Assembly: GCA_963575745.1 (NCBI GenBank)
Contig: CAUYUJ010021164.1
Coordinates: forward strand, 75,001-120,966
From: Prorocentrum cordatum
Lineage: Eukaryota; Sar; Dinophyceae; Prorocentrales; Prorocentraceae
Direction of reading: 5' to 3'
Length of the DNA: 45,966 nt
Below are positions 9,695 to 19,925 of the stretch, one piece after another. The position numbers and the translations under genes were made by a program. How positions within the stretch are numbered: position 1 is the first letter of the stretch; each line of letters begins with the position of its first letter. Below the pieces are notes generated by a model that was given only the letters and a program-made list of their open reading frames with translations, was not told the DNA's origin and ran no database searches.

Positions 9695-10090
9695 GCACGC
9701 ACGCTACGTGCCCGACGGGCATGTTGGCCTTCCAGGTAGGCATTGCATGAGGGGGGGCAGATACATGTGAAGATGACTAGGGGCGGTTGTCCACATCCAT
9801 GTCTGACAACAATTTTGAACCAGGCTGGAGCATGTTGGCACGCGTTCAATGTTATGTGCGCAGCTCGTGCTAACGACGGCCTGCGAATTCGATAGATTTG
9901 CCTGCATAGGGTTGTCACACGTGGGCCAGTCAGCGACTGTTCACCTGGAATGCGCATGACGTGCACACTAGTAAATTGCCTTCTGTGAGTTTGAGTTGGG
10001 GGTCGGCGGTGTGCGCATCTGACCACCGCACGTTGGCGAAGCCACTGGGCTTACGAACGAAAAGGCTACGGCAGCTGCAAGCAATGCCAT
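9695..10090. other. Spacer without a recognisable gene
   Basis: Mixed-composition DNA. The minus-strand frames (9691-10026) have no features that separate them from chance. Confidence 0.4.
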
Positions 10091-10530
10091 TAAGACGGGA
10101 CCCCTGCCCAAGAGGACCCCCCAATGCGGCCCACTGCCAAGCGGCTCCCACGATGGCCCAAGATGCCTCCCAGACAGTCGTGACAGTTGCCCTGGAAGTA
10201 ACTTGGAACTACGTTCCAGCATCTGCCCCAAAACTAAATTGGAACGGCGTTCCAAAATCGGCCTCGCGGGCTCGCTGGCTCCCAAGATGGTCCAAGAGGC
10301 GTTCAAGACAGTCGTGACAGCTGCCCCAGATGCAAATTGAAACGGCGTTCCAAAGTATGCCCCAACACTAACATGGAACGGCGTTCCAAAATCGGCCTCA
10401 CGGCCAATGGGCTCCCAAGATGGCCCAAGATGCCTTCAACGCAGTCGTGGCAGTTGCTCAGGTTATGCCCAATATGTCCCAAGGTAGCCCTATTACCTAT
10501 GACTGCCCAAGAGCGGTCCTGCCAGACGGC
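10091..10530 (+). repeat. Tandem repeat of about 130 bp carrying a GGAACGGCGTTCC palindrome
   Basis: Three or more degenerate units contain, in order, the palindrome TTGGAACGGCGTTCCAAAA, a GGCTCCCAAGATGGYCCAAG block and a CAGTCGTGACAGTTGCC block. The palindrome occurs near 10210 (altered), 10250, 10343 and 10377. The middle block belongs to the same CCAAGA-rich family as 240-1340. Confidence 0.75.
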
Positions 10531-10694
10531 CCAAGCTGTCTGCATGCATGTATGTATGTATGCATGCATGTGTATTGTAGTATTTCGGCTTCTTGCTGCA
10601 AGGCAGCTGCCCATGGTACTGTTGTAGCCCACATGCCCCCATAAACACATATACGCATGCGTATACAACCATGCAACATACGTGTATATGCACG
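10531..10694. repeat. TGCATGCATG/TATG microsatellite and short leader region
   Basis: A run of TGCATGCATGTATGTATG is followed by CATATACGCATGCGTATAC. No gene is seen before the spliced-leader relic at 10695. Confidence 0.6.
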
Positions 10695-10716
10695 TGCGTA
10701 GCCGTTTTGGCTCAGG
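10695..10716 (+). other. spliced-leader relic at the transposase start
   Basis: About 19 of 22 bases match the dinoflagellate leader (GTAGCC, GTTTTGGCTCAGG). It ends two bases before the transposase ATG, leaving almost no 5' UTR. Confidence 0.8.
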
Positions 10717-10718
10717 TC

Positions 10719-12753
10719 ATGTCAGGACATCCAAAGAGATTGAAGCTGTCAGACCTCGGCAGAAAGTCTCACGTCACCGATGCAGGTTTAGCTTCTGTGT
10801 TGAAAGAGCTGAGGGATTCAGAGGCTGAGTGTCCAAGTGCGACTTCGACTTGGGCCGTGCGGAAGGCCAGACAAGATGTTGCATACCAGGGGACTCAATT
10901 TGGACCGCTCGTGCAGAGACTTCCCGATGACTTCCTCACTCCTGGTTTCGGTTGCTGGGTGATCCACCCATTGGCAATGCTGGAAGTAGCGCTGACAGTA
11001 TCGTCGGAGTTTCGCCAGGTGTTCATTCAAACAATGGACGCCAGCAGCAATGTAATGGAATTGATACTGTATTCAGATGAAGTAACACCTGGGAACAGCT
11101 TGGGGCTTCATAATTTTCGTAAAGTACAGGCGCTCTACTGGGCAATCCACAACATGGGGTATCCAGCCCTGTCCGCCGAGGAAGTATGGATGACTCTGAC
11201 GTGCTGCAGGTCCTCGCAGGTGAACAAACTGAGTGGAGGCATGTCTCAATTTACTCGTGCGCTGTTGAAATTGTTTTTTTGGGCAACCATCATCTTATGA
11301 CCTCCGACATGGAGTCTCATTTCAGATTCCAGGGGAGGACAGCCCACGGCTGCTATTTGCCAATTTGCATTTAATTGTGCAAGACGAGAGAGCGCACAAG
11401 TTCATGCTGACGACAAAAGGCTGCAACAGTGTGAACATATGCCCACTGTGTTGCAACATTGTGGGCATTAACTCGGCGTATGTCGGTGAGCGCACAAACT
11501 TCTGCCTCCCGTCATCGACTTTAGATCGTTCAGAGTTTAAGGCATTGACTGACGAAGACATCTGGTCTATGCAGTCCAGGCTGGAGCATCTGGCAACAAC
11601 CGACCCCGTCAAGCTGAAGGAAGTCGAGGTGTACTATGGTTTCATATATTGCGAAACTGGCGTGATGCAAGATTCGGATTTACGGGTGAGGCTAGCCTCT
11701 GTCTGGGGCTGGGACTGGATGCACATATGCGCCGTTGATGGAATATTCAATAATGAGGTGGTCTGCTTGATGCAGTCGCTCGCCGAAGCAACCAATAATA
11801 GATTAGGTGCTAAGCAGTTGGATGCATACCTCCAGAATTTCAGGTGGCCTGGTTGTTATAGCAACGCCCGAAACATATGCAAAGGCAACAAATCAGTTAC
11901 GCCAGGAGGGTCGGCGTCCGAGATGTTGGCCCTTGCACCTGTGCTGCGCAAGTTTCTCGTCGATATCGCGTATCCTTCTGGCCAGTGCAGGCCGCAAGTT
12001 GAGAGTGCAATTTTGTTGTGCAAGGTGCTTGAGCTACTCAGCGTTGCAAATTCTGGCACTGTGAGTGCGAACTCTTTGGACGATTCGATTTTAACCCATT
12101 TGTATGCTCATCAAGTTGCGTATGGAGAGTCCTTGTGGAAACCCAAGAACCACTGGGCAACCCACATAGGCCCACAATTCGCTCGTTTTAGGCAGTTGGT
12201 GTTGTGCTTCCTCATGGAAAGGAAGCACAAAACAGTGAAACGTCTCGCGGAGTCTCGCCATAATGACCGTAGTTACGAAAAGGGTTTGGTAGAGGCAGTT
12301 GCTCTTGATGCAGTGTATCACCTGCAGCATCCTATATTTAAGTCAGACCTCGTGGAGCCGCATGCGGCATAAAAAAAATGCGCTGCGCCTTGACTTCGGA
12401 ATTTGGTATCAGCCCTGCAGCAACCATCTTGGCAAGTTCAAAAGCATTTGTCAACTTTAAACTCATCAGGGCTGCTGATGTGGTCGCATTCCAGAATGAT
12501 GATGGGCTCATTCGATTTGGTGAAGTATGGTGCCACTGCAGCATCGATGGAGTCGTGGTCAGCTGCGTGAGCGAATGGGGATCTTCAGTCGGTCCAGTTT
12601 CACGTTGCAAAATGTATCGTGCAAGATGCTCCGATTGTAGTGCCTACTTCCAGTCTGCTGGAGCCGACCGTGTTCTGGCCCGCAGAGGTCGGCAGCATAT
12701 GTCAGGTCTTGTTGCCGCCGAAACTTCGGCACGTCCTATGCACAAAACTATGA
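10719..12753 (+). pseudogene. DDE transposase, CACTA/KDZ-like, frameshifted
   Basis: The ATG two bases after the leader relic starts a protein of about 670 residues once frames are followed. It should cut and join transposon ends in the nucleus. The first acidic residue is in ILYSDEVTPGNSLG (Asp codon 11076, residue about 120). The second is in IVQDERAHKF (Asp codon 11383). A CPLCC zinc-type pair and a WDWMHI motif follow. The glutamate is in LCFLMERKHKTVKRLAE (codon 12217), after HWATHIGPQFARF. A long insert between the second Asp and the Glu is usual in this group. The frame breaks at a T7 run (11274-11280), at a stop next to an A8 run (12370-12378) and at a G4 run (12577-12580). Coding character resumes after each and ends VLLPPKLRHVLCTKL. 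The breaks are either recent decay or homopolymer errors. The exact superfamily is inferred. Confidence 0.75.
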
Positions 12754-13245
12754 AACATAGTGTTGCTGGCCGTGCTGTCTGGCGGACTTGTTTTAGTTGG
12801 CTTTGAGAAGCCCCTCGAATGCCCTCCCTAGGGGGCCCCTGGAGGAACCCTCAAAGGGCCCCATGGAGCCCATAGAGCCGCTCTCCCCCAGGCCCCCAAA
12901 GGGCCCCTCGAAACAATCAATGTGCACGCCGATGCTTCAAACGTGTGCGTTTATGTGTTTTGTGTTGTTTATGTTTGTTTGTATGCGGCTTGTTTTCGAA
13001 ACTACATGGCCTTGTCATTTAAAATTTAGTAGATGTTTAAAGTTTTGTTATTGGTCGTATACAGGATAGCGGAGTTAGCGTATCCAGGATAGCGGACTTA
13101 TCGTAACTAGATTAAGCTAGTTAGCTAACCTACTAACACCTGGTTATAAGTACGTCTGTATCTCAAGTACTAACCTAAGTATATATTGTTGTAGTAACCT
13201 GCGTAAGCAGAAGCTATGTACTCATATGTTCTGTAAGTGCGTATA
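12754..13245. other. Transposase 3' flank and AT-rich segment, candidate right edge of the element
   Basis: A short GC-rich stretch (12790-12920) is followed by AT-rich DNA. Two direct copies of AGGATAGCGGA lie at about 13063 and 13092. GCTATGTACT at 13213-13222 is the inverse of AGTACATAGC at 1341. No gene is seen. Confidence 0.4.
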
Positions 13246-13615
13246 AACACCGTCATCCATCCAAGCAGACGGCCCCAGAGGCCCCAAAGAGGGTTCCAAG
13301 ATGGGGTGAAGAGAGCTTCAAGCGGCACAGACGAGCTACAAGACGGCCCAAGAGAGCCCCCAGGAAGCCCGAGGGGGCCACCAGAGGATTCCTACATGGT
13401 CGGAAAGGCCCCAGGAGGGCCCCAAGACGGGCTGAGCTTCCCACGACGAGCCAAGAGGGACCCAGAACGGCCGAAGTGGGCCCTCAGACGGGCCAACAAA
13501 GGCCCCAAAGGACTCCAAAGGAAGGCCCGGAGAGGCTCCAGAGACTGCCACAATGCTTCCAATACGGCTCCCGGCACGCGTTCCAGTAGGCACCCGGGTA
13601 CTGGGTGCGTTGAGA
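13246..13615 (+). repeat. GC-rich dispersed repeat, right copy
   Basis: This stretch is colinear with 955-1145 (GAAGAGAGCTTCAAG, CCACCAGAGGATTCCTACAT, CCCAAGACGGGCTGAG). It starts at about the unit position where the left copy stops near 1320, as if one repeat had been split by the DNA in between. Confidence 0.75.
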
Positions 13616-13850
13616 GAAGAGAGGAGGAGGAGGACAAGGAGGAGGAGGATAAAGAGGAGGAGGAGGAGGAGGAGGAGGAGGAGGAGGAGGAGGAGGAGGA
13701 GGGCAGGAGGAGGAGGAGGAGGAGGAGATGAGCAGGAGGAGGAGGAGGAGGAGGAGGAGGAGGAGGAGGAGGAGGAGGCCGCTACGCTCGAGGAGGAGGA
13801 GGAGGAAAATGATGAGGATGATAATTATGACGATGATCATGACCCTGGCT
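13616..13850 (+). repeat. GAG trinucleotide array
   Basis: Nearly pure GAG/GGA repeats, ending in GATGATGAC variants. Open frames here (poly-Glu, poly-Arg, and poly-Leu or poly-Pro on the minus strand) are artefacts. Confidence 0.95.
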
Positions 13851-13913
13851 AGAGCTTGAACGCGCTCGAAGCGCACGCGATGGTTCTAGTGTATACATAT
13901 ATACATATACACG

Positions 13914-14128
13914 CATTGCATCACATATTCTGCCCCACATATACAGCAGCACACAGATACACCACGCAGATTGTGCCACATATATTGCACAGCATGTATT
14001 GCACATCGTAGATTGCACAACAAGTATAGCACATCATAGATGGCACCACGTATGTTGCATCACACCGATTGCCCCACACTGATTGGACCACATAGATCGC
14101 TCCACATAGGCCGCAACACATAGATTTC
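13914..14128 (+). repeat. 14-bp minisatellite, copy 2
   Basis: About fifteen units have the consensus TTGCACCACATAGA. Examples in a row are TTGCACATCGTAGA, TTGCACAACAAGTA, TAGCACATCATAGA and TGGCACCACGTATG. It is the same family as 1-126. Confidence 0.85.
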
Positions 14129-14493
14129 TAGAGACACATTGTATGGAATTGAGAGATATGTTTCAATGCATTTTCGATTCGTCGATTTTTTATTCCGGCT
14201 TGTTTTCCTTAAAGCATTTGGCCAACATGTCTACGCCAATCCGCCGCGGTCCGTTTCGCCCCCCATCGGCAGACATTTGAGTCCAGGTGTTTTTCACCAT
14301 CCCATTCCCGGTCTGTCTGGTACCTTTCAGCCGACGTGGCTTGTATCATGACAGTGAAGACGCTGAAACAAGGACCATTTTGGGTTCAGGAGGGGCTCTG
14401 GTTTTCGGGCCGTTCCTTGTATCCAGGTCGGGGAACCTTTCGTGGCCGAGGCTCCGTATGGCCACAGAAGCCCCTTCGTAGCACCCGGGGCAC
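14129..14493. other. Mixed-composition DNA without a clear gene
   Basis: Several frames are open on both strands (for example 14287-14481 +), but none has a recognisable motif or clear coding bias. It could hold upstream exons of the candidate exon that follows. Confidence 0.4.
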
Positions 14494-14676
14494 CAGTGAG
14501 GATCAGCGTCGTCCTGCAACCTGGGGTTGCAGCAATGGCCCGAAGAAGAGCGTGGTATGCTCCGCGGGAAGTGTCTTTCCGACCCCCGTGCGGCCCAGCG
14601 TGAGAAACAGATGGAAGCGAACGCTGTGCTCATCTTCAAAGAAGAGACAAAGGCGAGACGCTCAGACTTACAATAG
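14494..14676 (+). CDS. Candidate orphan terminal exon, unknown
   Basis: This frame has no ATG at its start and begins after a CAGTGAG sequence. It reads with well-mixed, protein-like composition to a TAG at 14674-14676 (LQQWPEEERGMLRGKCLSD, then KQMEANAVLIFKEETKARR). The charged helix-like C-terminus contrasts with the repeats on both sides. It could be the last exon of a gene whose other exons I cannot place, or a retroposed fragment. No family is recognised. Confidence 0.35.
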
Positions 14677-15044
14677 TTTTGGTCATGGAACACTTGTTTT
14701 CTTGGTAGTTCTGTGGGCTGCTGCTGCCAGGTGTTGACACACGCGTTCCTGGTCAAAGGTGCCCCCAGGATTTACAAGGAGTCCCCCATGGCCTCCAGAG
14801 CACTCCTCGCGAGGCCCAGAGGGAGCGAAAAGCTGGGGACATCTTGCGCCAGGGACACCTCCAGCACCCCCCGATGCTCCTCCTCCTCGCCCAAGTGTGG
14901 CACGGGTCTTGCAGTGGGCCAGATGGCGAGCGGGGCTTGCTGCTTCCGCAGGCACTGCTTTTCACGGCTTCTTCTGGTGCGCGACGCAGTTGCCGCCGGA
15001 TAGCAGCTGCGGGCGGGAGGGGCAAAGCGGCGGCAGGTGCCGCT
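14677..15044. other. GC-rich DNA without a recognisable gene
   Basis: Overlapping frames on both strands (14713-15003 +, 14683-14955 -) show no motif. Nothing else was identified. Confidence 0.4.
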
Positions 15045-15180
15045 TTCCCCCCCCTCTCTCCCTCTCTCCCTCTCCCTCTCCCTCTCCCTCTGTCTCTCTC
15101 TGTCCTTTTGTCTCTCTGCCTCTTTTTTCTTGTTTCTCCCTCTCTCTCTCTTTCTCTCTCTCTCCCCCCCTTCCTCTTCT
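15045..15180 (+). repeat. CTCTCC polypyrimidine tract
   Basis: Nearly pure C and T on the + strand, mostly CTCTCC and TCTC repeats. Confidence 0.95.
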
Positions 15181-15535
15181 CACATCTTTCGAACTTGGAC
15201 ACGTGGTCGACGGGTGTTTTCGTGATCTTTGGTCTGTGGGGTCGTTTCTGGGCCCTAGGACCAACAAGGAGCAATTCAGGGTGGGAAAGCTGTCCTTGGG
15301 AAAGGGGTCGAGATGGAACATGTTAGGATAGTGAGTCTCTGTCTGTCGGTTCTTTCGTCCGTCCGTCTCTGACTCTCTTTATGTTTCTCTTTTTATTTCT
15401 CTTGTTCTTTATCTTTATCTTGCTCTTACCCTCTCGAAGACAGGCGGCACACGCATAGACTTTCGCATGTCCACGGCACGGGGGCAGGCAGAGCGGTAGC
15501 AGCAGGAGGGCGAGGAGGAGAAGGATAACTTCAGA
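15181..15535. other. Spacer between repeats
   Basis: Mixed DNA with a GTCTCTGTCTGTCGG stretch at 15332 and T-rich DNA at 15380-15425. No gene seen. Confidence 0.4.
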
Positions 15536-15639
15536 TGGATGAGGAGGAGGAATGTTAGTAATGATAAGCATAGGCCCTTACACATAATAACACTAATCGT
15601 AGCAACAATAATAGTAGTGAGCATCATACCAATACTACT

Positions 15640-15849
15640 GATGAAGAAGAAGAAGATGCTGCTGCTGATGATGATGCTGATGCTGTTGCTGCTGATGCTG
15701 ATGATGATGATGCTGTTGATGCTGATGATGATGCTGCTGCTGATGATGCTGATGCTGATGATGCTGATGATGATGAAGAAGAAGATGCTGATGATGATGA
15801 TGCTGATGATTCTGATGATGGCGACGACGACGCCGACGACGACGACGAC

Positions 15850-15913
<64 letters not shown>

Positions 15914-15917
15914 TTGA

Positions 15918-15951
<34 letters not shown>

Positions 15952-15965
15952 GGTGATGAAGGAGG
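15640..15965 (+). repeat. GAT/GCTGAT trinucleotide array
   Basis: GATGATGCT and GATGAT repeats pass through GACGACG into pure GAT and then GGTGGT. Open frames (poly-Met, poly-Ile, poly-Ser) are artefacts. Confidence 0.95.
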
Positions 15966-16410
15966 AGGAGGCGCCCTTTTGGGCTCGAGTTTCACCCTCT
16001 TGCTCCTCCTTCCTCCTTCTTGTCGCGCGCTTGCTGTTGCCTGCCGTATGATCTTCGCTCTCGCTGCACGCTGTATTTGGGGCCGCACTTGTCACATGCT
16101 GCAATACTATAGCATCAGGGGTAGCTGCATGAAGCTCAGTCCGCCACGCGAAACGAAACGAGGAGGAGGAGGAGAAAGAGGAGAATGAGGAGGAGGAGAA
16201 GGAGGATACCTCGTCTTGCTCCTGCTCAACATCCCCCCCTCCTCTTGCTCTTCTTCTTCCTCGTCGCCGTATTTCGGCCAATGTTCGCTCATGAGCGATC
16301 CCGCGGACCCCTCGCAGGTCAACCCTGGGCCAGTCTTTCGGCTCGCGTCCAGCCGTGGTGACGAAAGCCTCCAGAAACGCTCGAAAAACCTTCGAAGCGA
16401 AACCATCGTG
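15966..16410. other. Spacer between GAT and GTC arrays
   Basis: It contains a GAGGAGGAG tract (16160-16205) and a coding-like plus-strand stretch at about 16270-16400 (FGQCSLMSDPADPSQVNPGP). That stretch is too short to call. Confidence 0.35.
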
Positions 16411-16623
16411 ATCGTCGTCCTAGTCGTCGTCGTCGTTGTTCTCGCCGCCGCCGTCGTCGTCCGTTGTCGTCGTCGTCGTCGTCGTCGACGTGGTCGTCGT
16501 CGTCATCGTCGTCGTCGTCATCGTTGTCATAGTCGCCGTCGTCATCCTCGTCGTCCGTCGTCGTCGTCGTCGTCGCCAGCGTCGTCGTCGTCCGTCGTCG
16601 TCTTGGTCGTCTTGGTCGTCTTG

Positions 16624-16656
<33 letters not shown>

Positions 16657-16898
16657 CGTCGTCGTTGTCGTCGTCACCGTTGTCGTCGAGCGGCGGCGGT
16701 GTCGTCGTCCTAGTCGTCGTCGTCGTCGTCGTCTTCGTCGTCGTCTCCGTCGTCGTCGTCGTCGCCGTTGCCGTCGCTGTCGCCGTCGCCGTCGCCGTCA
16801 TCGTCGCCGTCCCCGTCGTCGTCTCCGTCGCCGTCGTCGTCGTCGTCTCCGTCGCCGTCGTCTTCGTCATCGTCGTCGTCGTCGTCGTCGTTCGTCGT

Positions 16899-16935
<37 letters not shown>

Positions 16936-17008
16936 GGTGGTGGTCGTCGTCGTGCTGGCGGTGGTGGTCGTCGTCGTCGTCATCGTCGTGTTCGTCGTCG
17001 TCACCGTG

Positions 17009-17041
<33 letters not shown>

Positions 17042-17072
17042 CGTCGTTCTTGTCGTCGTCTGTCGCCGTCCA

Positions 17073-17104
<32 letters not shown>

Positions 17105-17445
17105 GATGCCGTCGTCATCGTGGTTGTTGCTGTCGTCTTTGCTGCCGTCGTCGCTGCTTCCACCGCCGCCGCTGCGAGCCGCCTCCGCCTCCGCTGCCGC
17201 TGCCGTCTCCGTCGCCGTCGTCGTCGTCGTCTCCGTCGCCGTCGTCTTCGTCATCGTCGTCGTGGTGGTCGTCGTCATCGTCGTCGTCGTCGTTGTCTGT
17301 CGTCATGCGTCGTCGTAGTCACGGCAGTCGTTGCCGTTTCCGTCGTCTCCGCCGTCGTCGCCTCTTCTGCTACCGCCGTTCGCCGCTCCCGCCGTTGCCG
17401 TCGTCGTCGTGGTCGTCGTTCGTCTTCGTCGTCGTTTTTCTTTGT
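16411..17445 (+). repeat. GTC trinucleotide array, 1 kb
   Basis: About 1 kb of GTC repeats with GCC and CGT variants. The opposite strand is a GAC array. All six frames stay open for long distances (up to 347 codons) only because the repeat lacks stops. Confidence 0.95.
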
Positions 17446-17915
17446 CATTGAGTGTTTATTTTTCAATACTTATTGTTAATCCCCCCTGCCCAGTTCCCAT
17501 AATGCTTTTCATTTGAAGTGCTCCTCCCAGGGCTCAAATTGTGTTGCTGCCCCTTGGTTTACCACAACAGCGGCTCCCGCCTGATATGTCTTCACATTTT
17601 TTTTCTAAATCGCTCTCTCGCGCGGGACGTCGTCACAATTTATCCAGGAGTCGCGCTCTCATGTTACTCTCTGGCAATTGATTGAGACGTTGCGCCGACG
17701 ACGTCGCCTTCCTTGGACCTCCTCAGGATTTACTCTGGAGTCGAGCTATCGCACGAAATTCTAGACGTTTCGCGTAACCCCACCAGCCGTTCTCTCGCAC
17801 GTAGGGCCAATTCCCGCTCCCCAGCGGACAGCCACTCAAGGCGGGCGAGCCCGACCGCCGACGACTCCGGCACTGGTGCAACGGCCCCGGGCACGCCCCG
17901 AGTGAGGCCAGCGCA
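17446..17915. other. Spacer without a recognised gene
   Basis: AT-richer DNA follows the array, with a T-run at 17597. Frames starting at 17713 overlap the next feature but have no motifs of their own. Confidence 0.35.
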
Positions 17916-18860
17916 ATGGGCCTCCCCCCCGTCAGCATGGGCGACGGCACTGCTGCCCACGGAGACGCCTCTTCCGACACCTCGTTGGCTGGCTCTCAAG
18001 ACGGCAGACCCATACCCCCCCGGGGCCGAAAAGGGGCCCCCGTTGCTTTGTCTCCGATCCCCAGCTCGGAACCACCGGTACTGCAGGTCGACTCCTCTGG
18101 CAGTCCCGAGGCGACGCTCAGGCCCTGCAGCCCCACATCCCTTGCTGACGATCCTGGCGCCTCCCCAGTGCTGGCAGGACAAGATGACAGAAAGCTCACT
18201 CGCCTCCCTGAACGCAGGGCCCCGCCATCCCCCAGCATCCCGTGGCAGCCCTGGGCGGGCAATGCGGTACGGGATGAGTACGACCGGGGCGAGGGCTGGG
18301 GTGAGCGCCGTCCACGTCGGCATGACGAGGCCAGCCGCAGCGGCCCCTACAGCGGCAACTGGCCAGGATGGTCAGGCTGGTCCAGCTGTGAGGTCGGCGA
18401 CCGCTGGAGCCGGACAGCGCGCACCCACGCACCCCCTGTCCCTGATGACCTCCCAACACCTCGGTCCGGCCCGTGGCCGTCCTACGCGAGCGCACAAGCT
18501 GACTCTTCACAGAACCTGGCTGACCCAGTCACTGGCCTTTACATCTACATAACTCCTCTGGAGCGGATCAGTCTCACCAGCCTCCCTGGCGAGACCCCGG
18601 CCGAGACCGTGAAGCGACTCCAAGAGGGACTTCGGGGAGTATTTCAACGGGGTATGGCACCAGTGGACGACCAAGCACCTCACCAAGTCCGGCCACACTT
18701 GTGCCGACCCCTGTAAGCAGGAGCCCGAATCATGCATGCGTTTCCTCAAAGACTGGATCCGCCACGACTGCCACGCCATGAAGATGGACGATGCGCTTCG
18801 CCTGGGCGTCGACTGCCCTGTGTCCGTAGTCGGTTCACTGACAGGATCAAGGGCAAGGGC
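17916..18860 (+). pseudogene. Unknown gene fragment, probably frameshifted
   Basis: One frame (17916-18716) reads a Pro/Ser-rich N-terminal part and then more protein-like sequence (LADPVTGLYIYITPLERISL, LPGETPAETVKR). From 18613 the coding character moves to another frame: RDFGEYFNGVWHQWTTKHL, then a Cys-rich stretch SGHTCADPCKQEPESCMRFL and DWIRHDCHAMKMDDALRLG. The switch near 18615 implies a frameshift or a very short intron. The second part, with four Cys and paired Trp, is the most protein-like stretch between 13 and 26 kb. No family is recognised. After about 18860 the frame becomes Arg/Pro/Gly-rich and is probably non-coding. Confidence 0.4.
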
Positions 18861-19550
18861 ACCCCAGACAAAACCAAAAACAAGGGATTCCGAGAGGGCA
18901 ATGACTCCAGCTGGACGAGGACGGGGGAACCGTGGCGGTCCGCGCCCTGGTGTACTCCTAAGTCCCTGTCAAAGCCCTCACGGGCGCAGGCACGCCAGGC
19001 CTGCGCCCCAGGCCAGTGACGTCCCACACTGTACATCAGTGTCTCTCATGGTAGCACCACCCCCGCCGCACAGGCGCGCCTGGTTGGCTTCTCCTGCGCA
19101 CCACCCCTGCGGTGCGCCTAGTACCGTCTTGGGCGCGCCCAGCTGGGGCTGTTGGCTCGTCCGAGGCATTCATGAGTTCCTTCTGGGTCCTCCTTTGCGG
19201 CCTCTCTCCCCCTGGATGACTGCCGCCCCCCCTGGCACGCCGTAGGTGAAACCGGGGGCTGGCCCTCTCCCCTGCGGGCCTCCTGTACTGCTAGCGCCCC
19301 CGCGGCATTTTCAGCCCTGTGCTGCCCGGCACCGCGTCTCCCTGGACGGTGCTTGGCACTCAACGCCTCCCCGGCATTTGGAGGCCGCTCACCGCTCCGC
19401 AAACCACTTGGCCTGGCGTCTGGCACCCGCCACTGCGCCATGCCAGTCTCGGGCCCTCCATCCCCGCCGCCCTTACGGAGTCACCCTGCTCTCCTTCCGA
19501 CTGCCACCCCTGCCCCACGGCTCCGTCCCCCGCCCGCCCCCTGATGCCCG
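18861..19550. other. GC-rich DNA without a recognisable gene
   Basis: Open on both strands because of high GC. No motifs were seen. Confidence 0.4.
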
Positions 19551-19925
19551 TCCCCCACGGTGCTTCACCTTGACCGCGGGTGTTAGCTGCATCCCCCCGC
19601 CCCCCCCCCCGCCCGCCCCTTGCCCCCGTCCCCACGCCCCGCCCCCCGCCCGCCCCCATGCCATCGTTCCCGCGCCCCTCTGTCCCTACTGCTGGTTGCG
19701 GCACCCGCCGCCTGTCGTGCGCCCCCCGCCCGCTCCCAGTCCCCGTCCCCCACTGACTTTTCACCGTTTCTGCGGCTGTTAGCTGCGTTCCCTCCCCCGC
19801 CCCCTGTCCGCCCCCCTTCTTCCGTCCCCCACGCCCCCCTCGGTTATTTCACAGTTACTGCGGCTGTTGGCTGCGTCCTCGCCCTCGCCCCCCCGTCCGC
19901 CCCCGCGCCCTCGTCCCCCCGCCGG
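19551..19925 (+). repeat. C-rich tandem repeat, about 95-bp period
   Basis: The landmark GCGGCTGTTAGCTGC (or close variants) recurs near 19575, 19770 and 19860, each preceded by TTCAC and followed by a long CCCCGCCC tract. A weaker copy lies near 19690. Two intervals of about 195 and 90 bp fit a unit of about 95 bp. Confidence 0.65.

Noticed and set aside
14346-14756. 136-codon minus-strand frame
   Set aside because: It opposes the better-composed plus-strand candidate exon and has no recognisable motif.
16270-16340. VNPGP and, at about 28875, VSPGP, reminiscent of 2A ribosome-skipping peptides
   Set aside because: Only the last residues fit and the upstream Asp-x-Glu part is missing, so no claim is made.
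16319-17479. Long frames of 217-347 codons on both strands
   Set aside because: They are products of the GTC array only.
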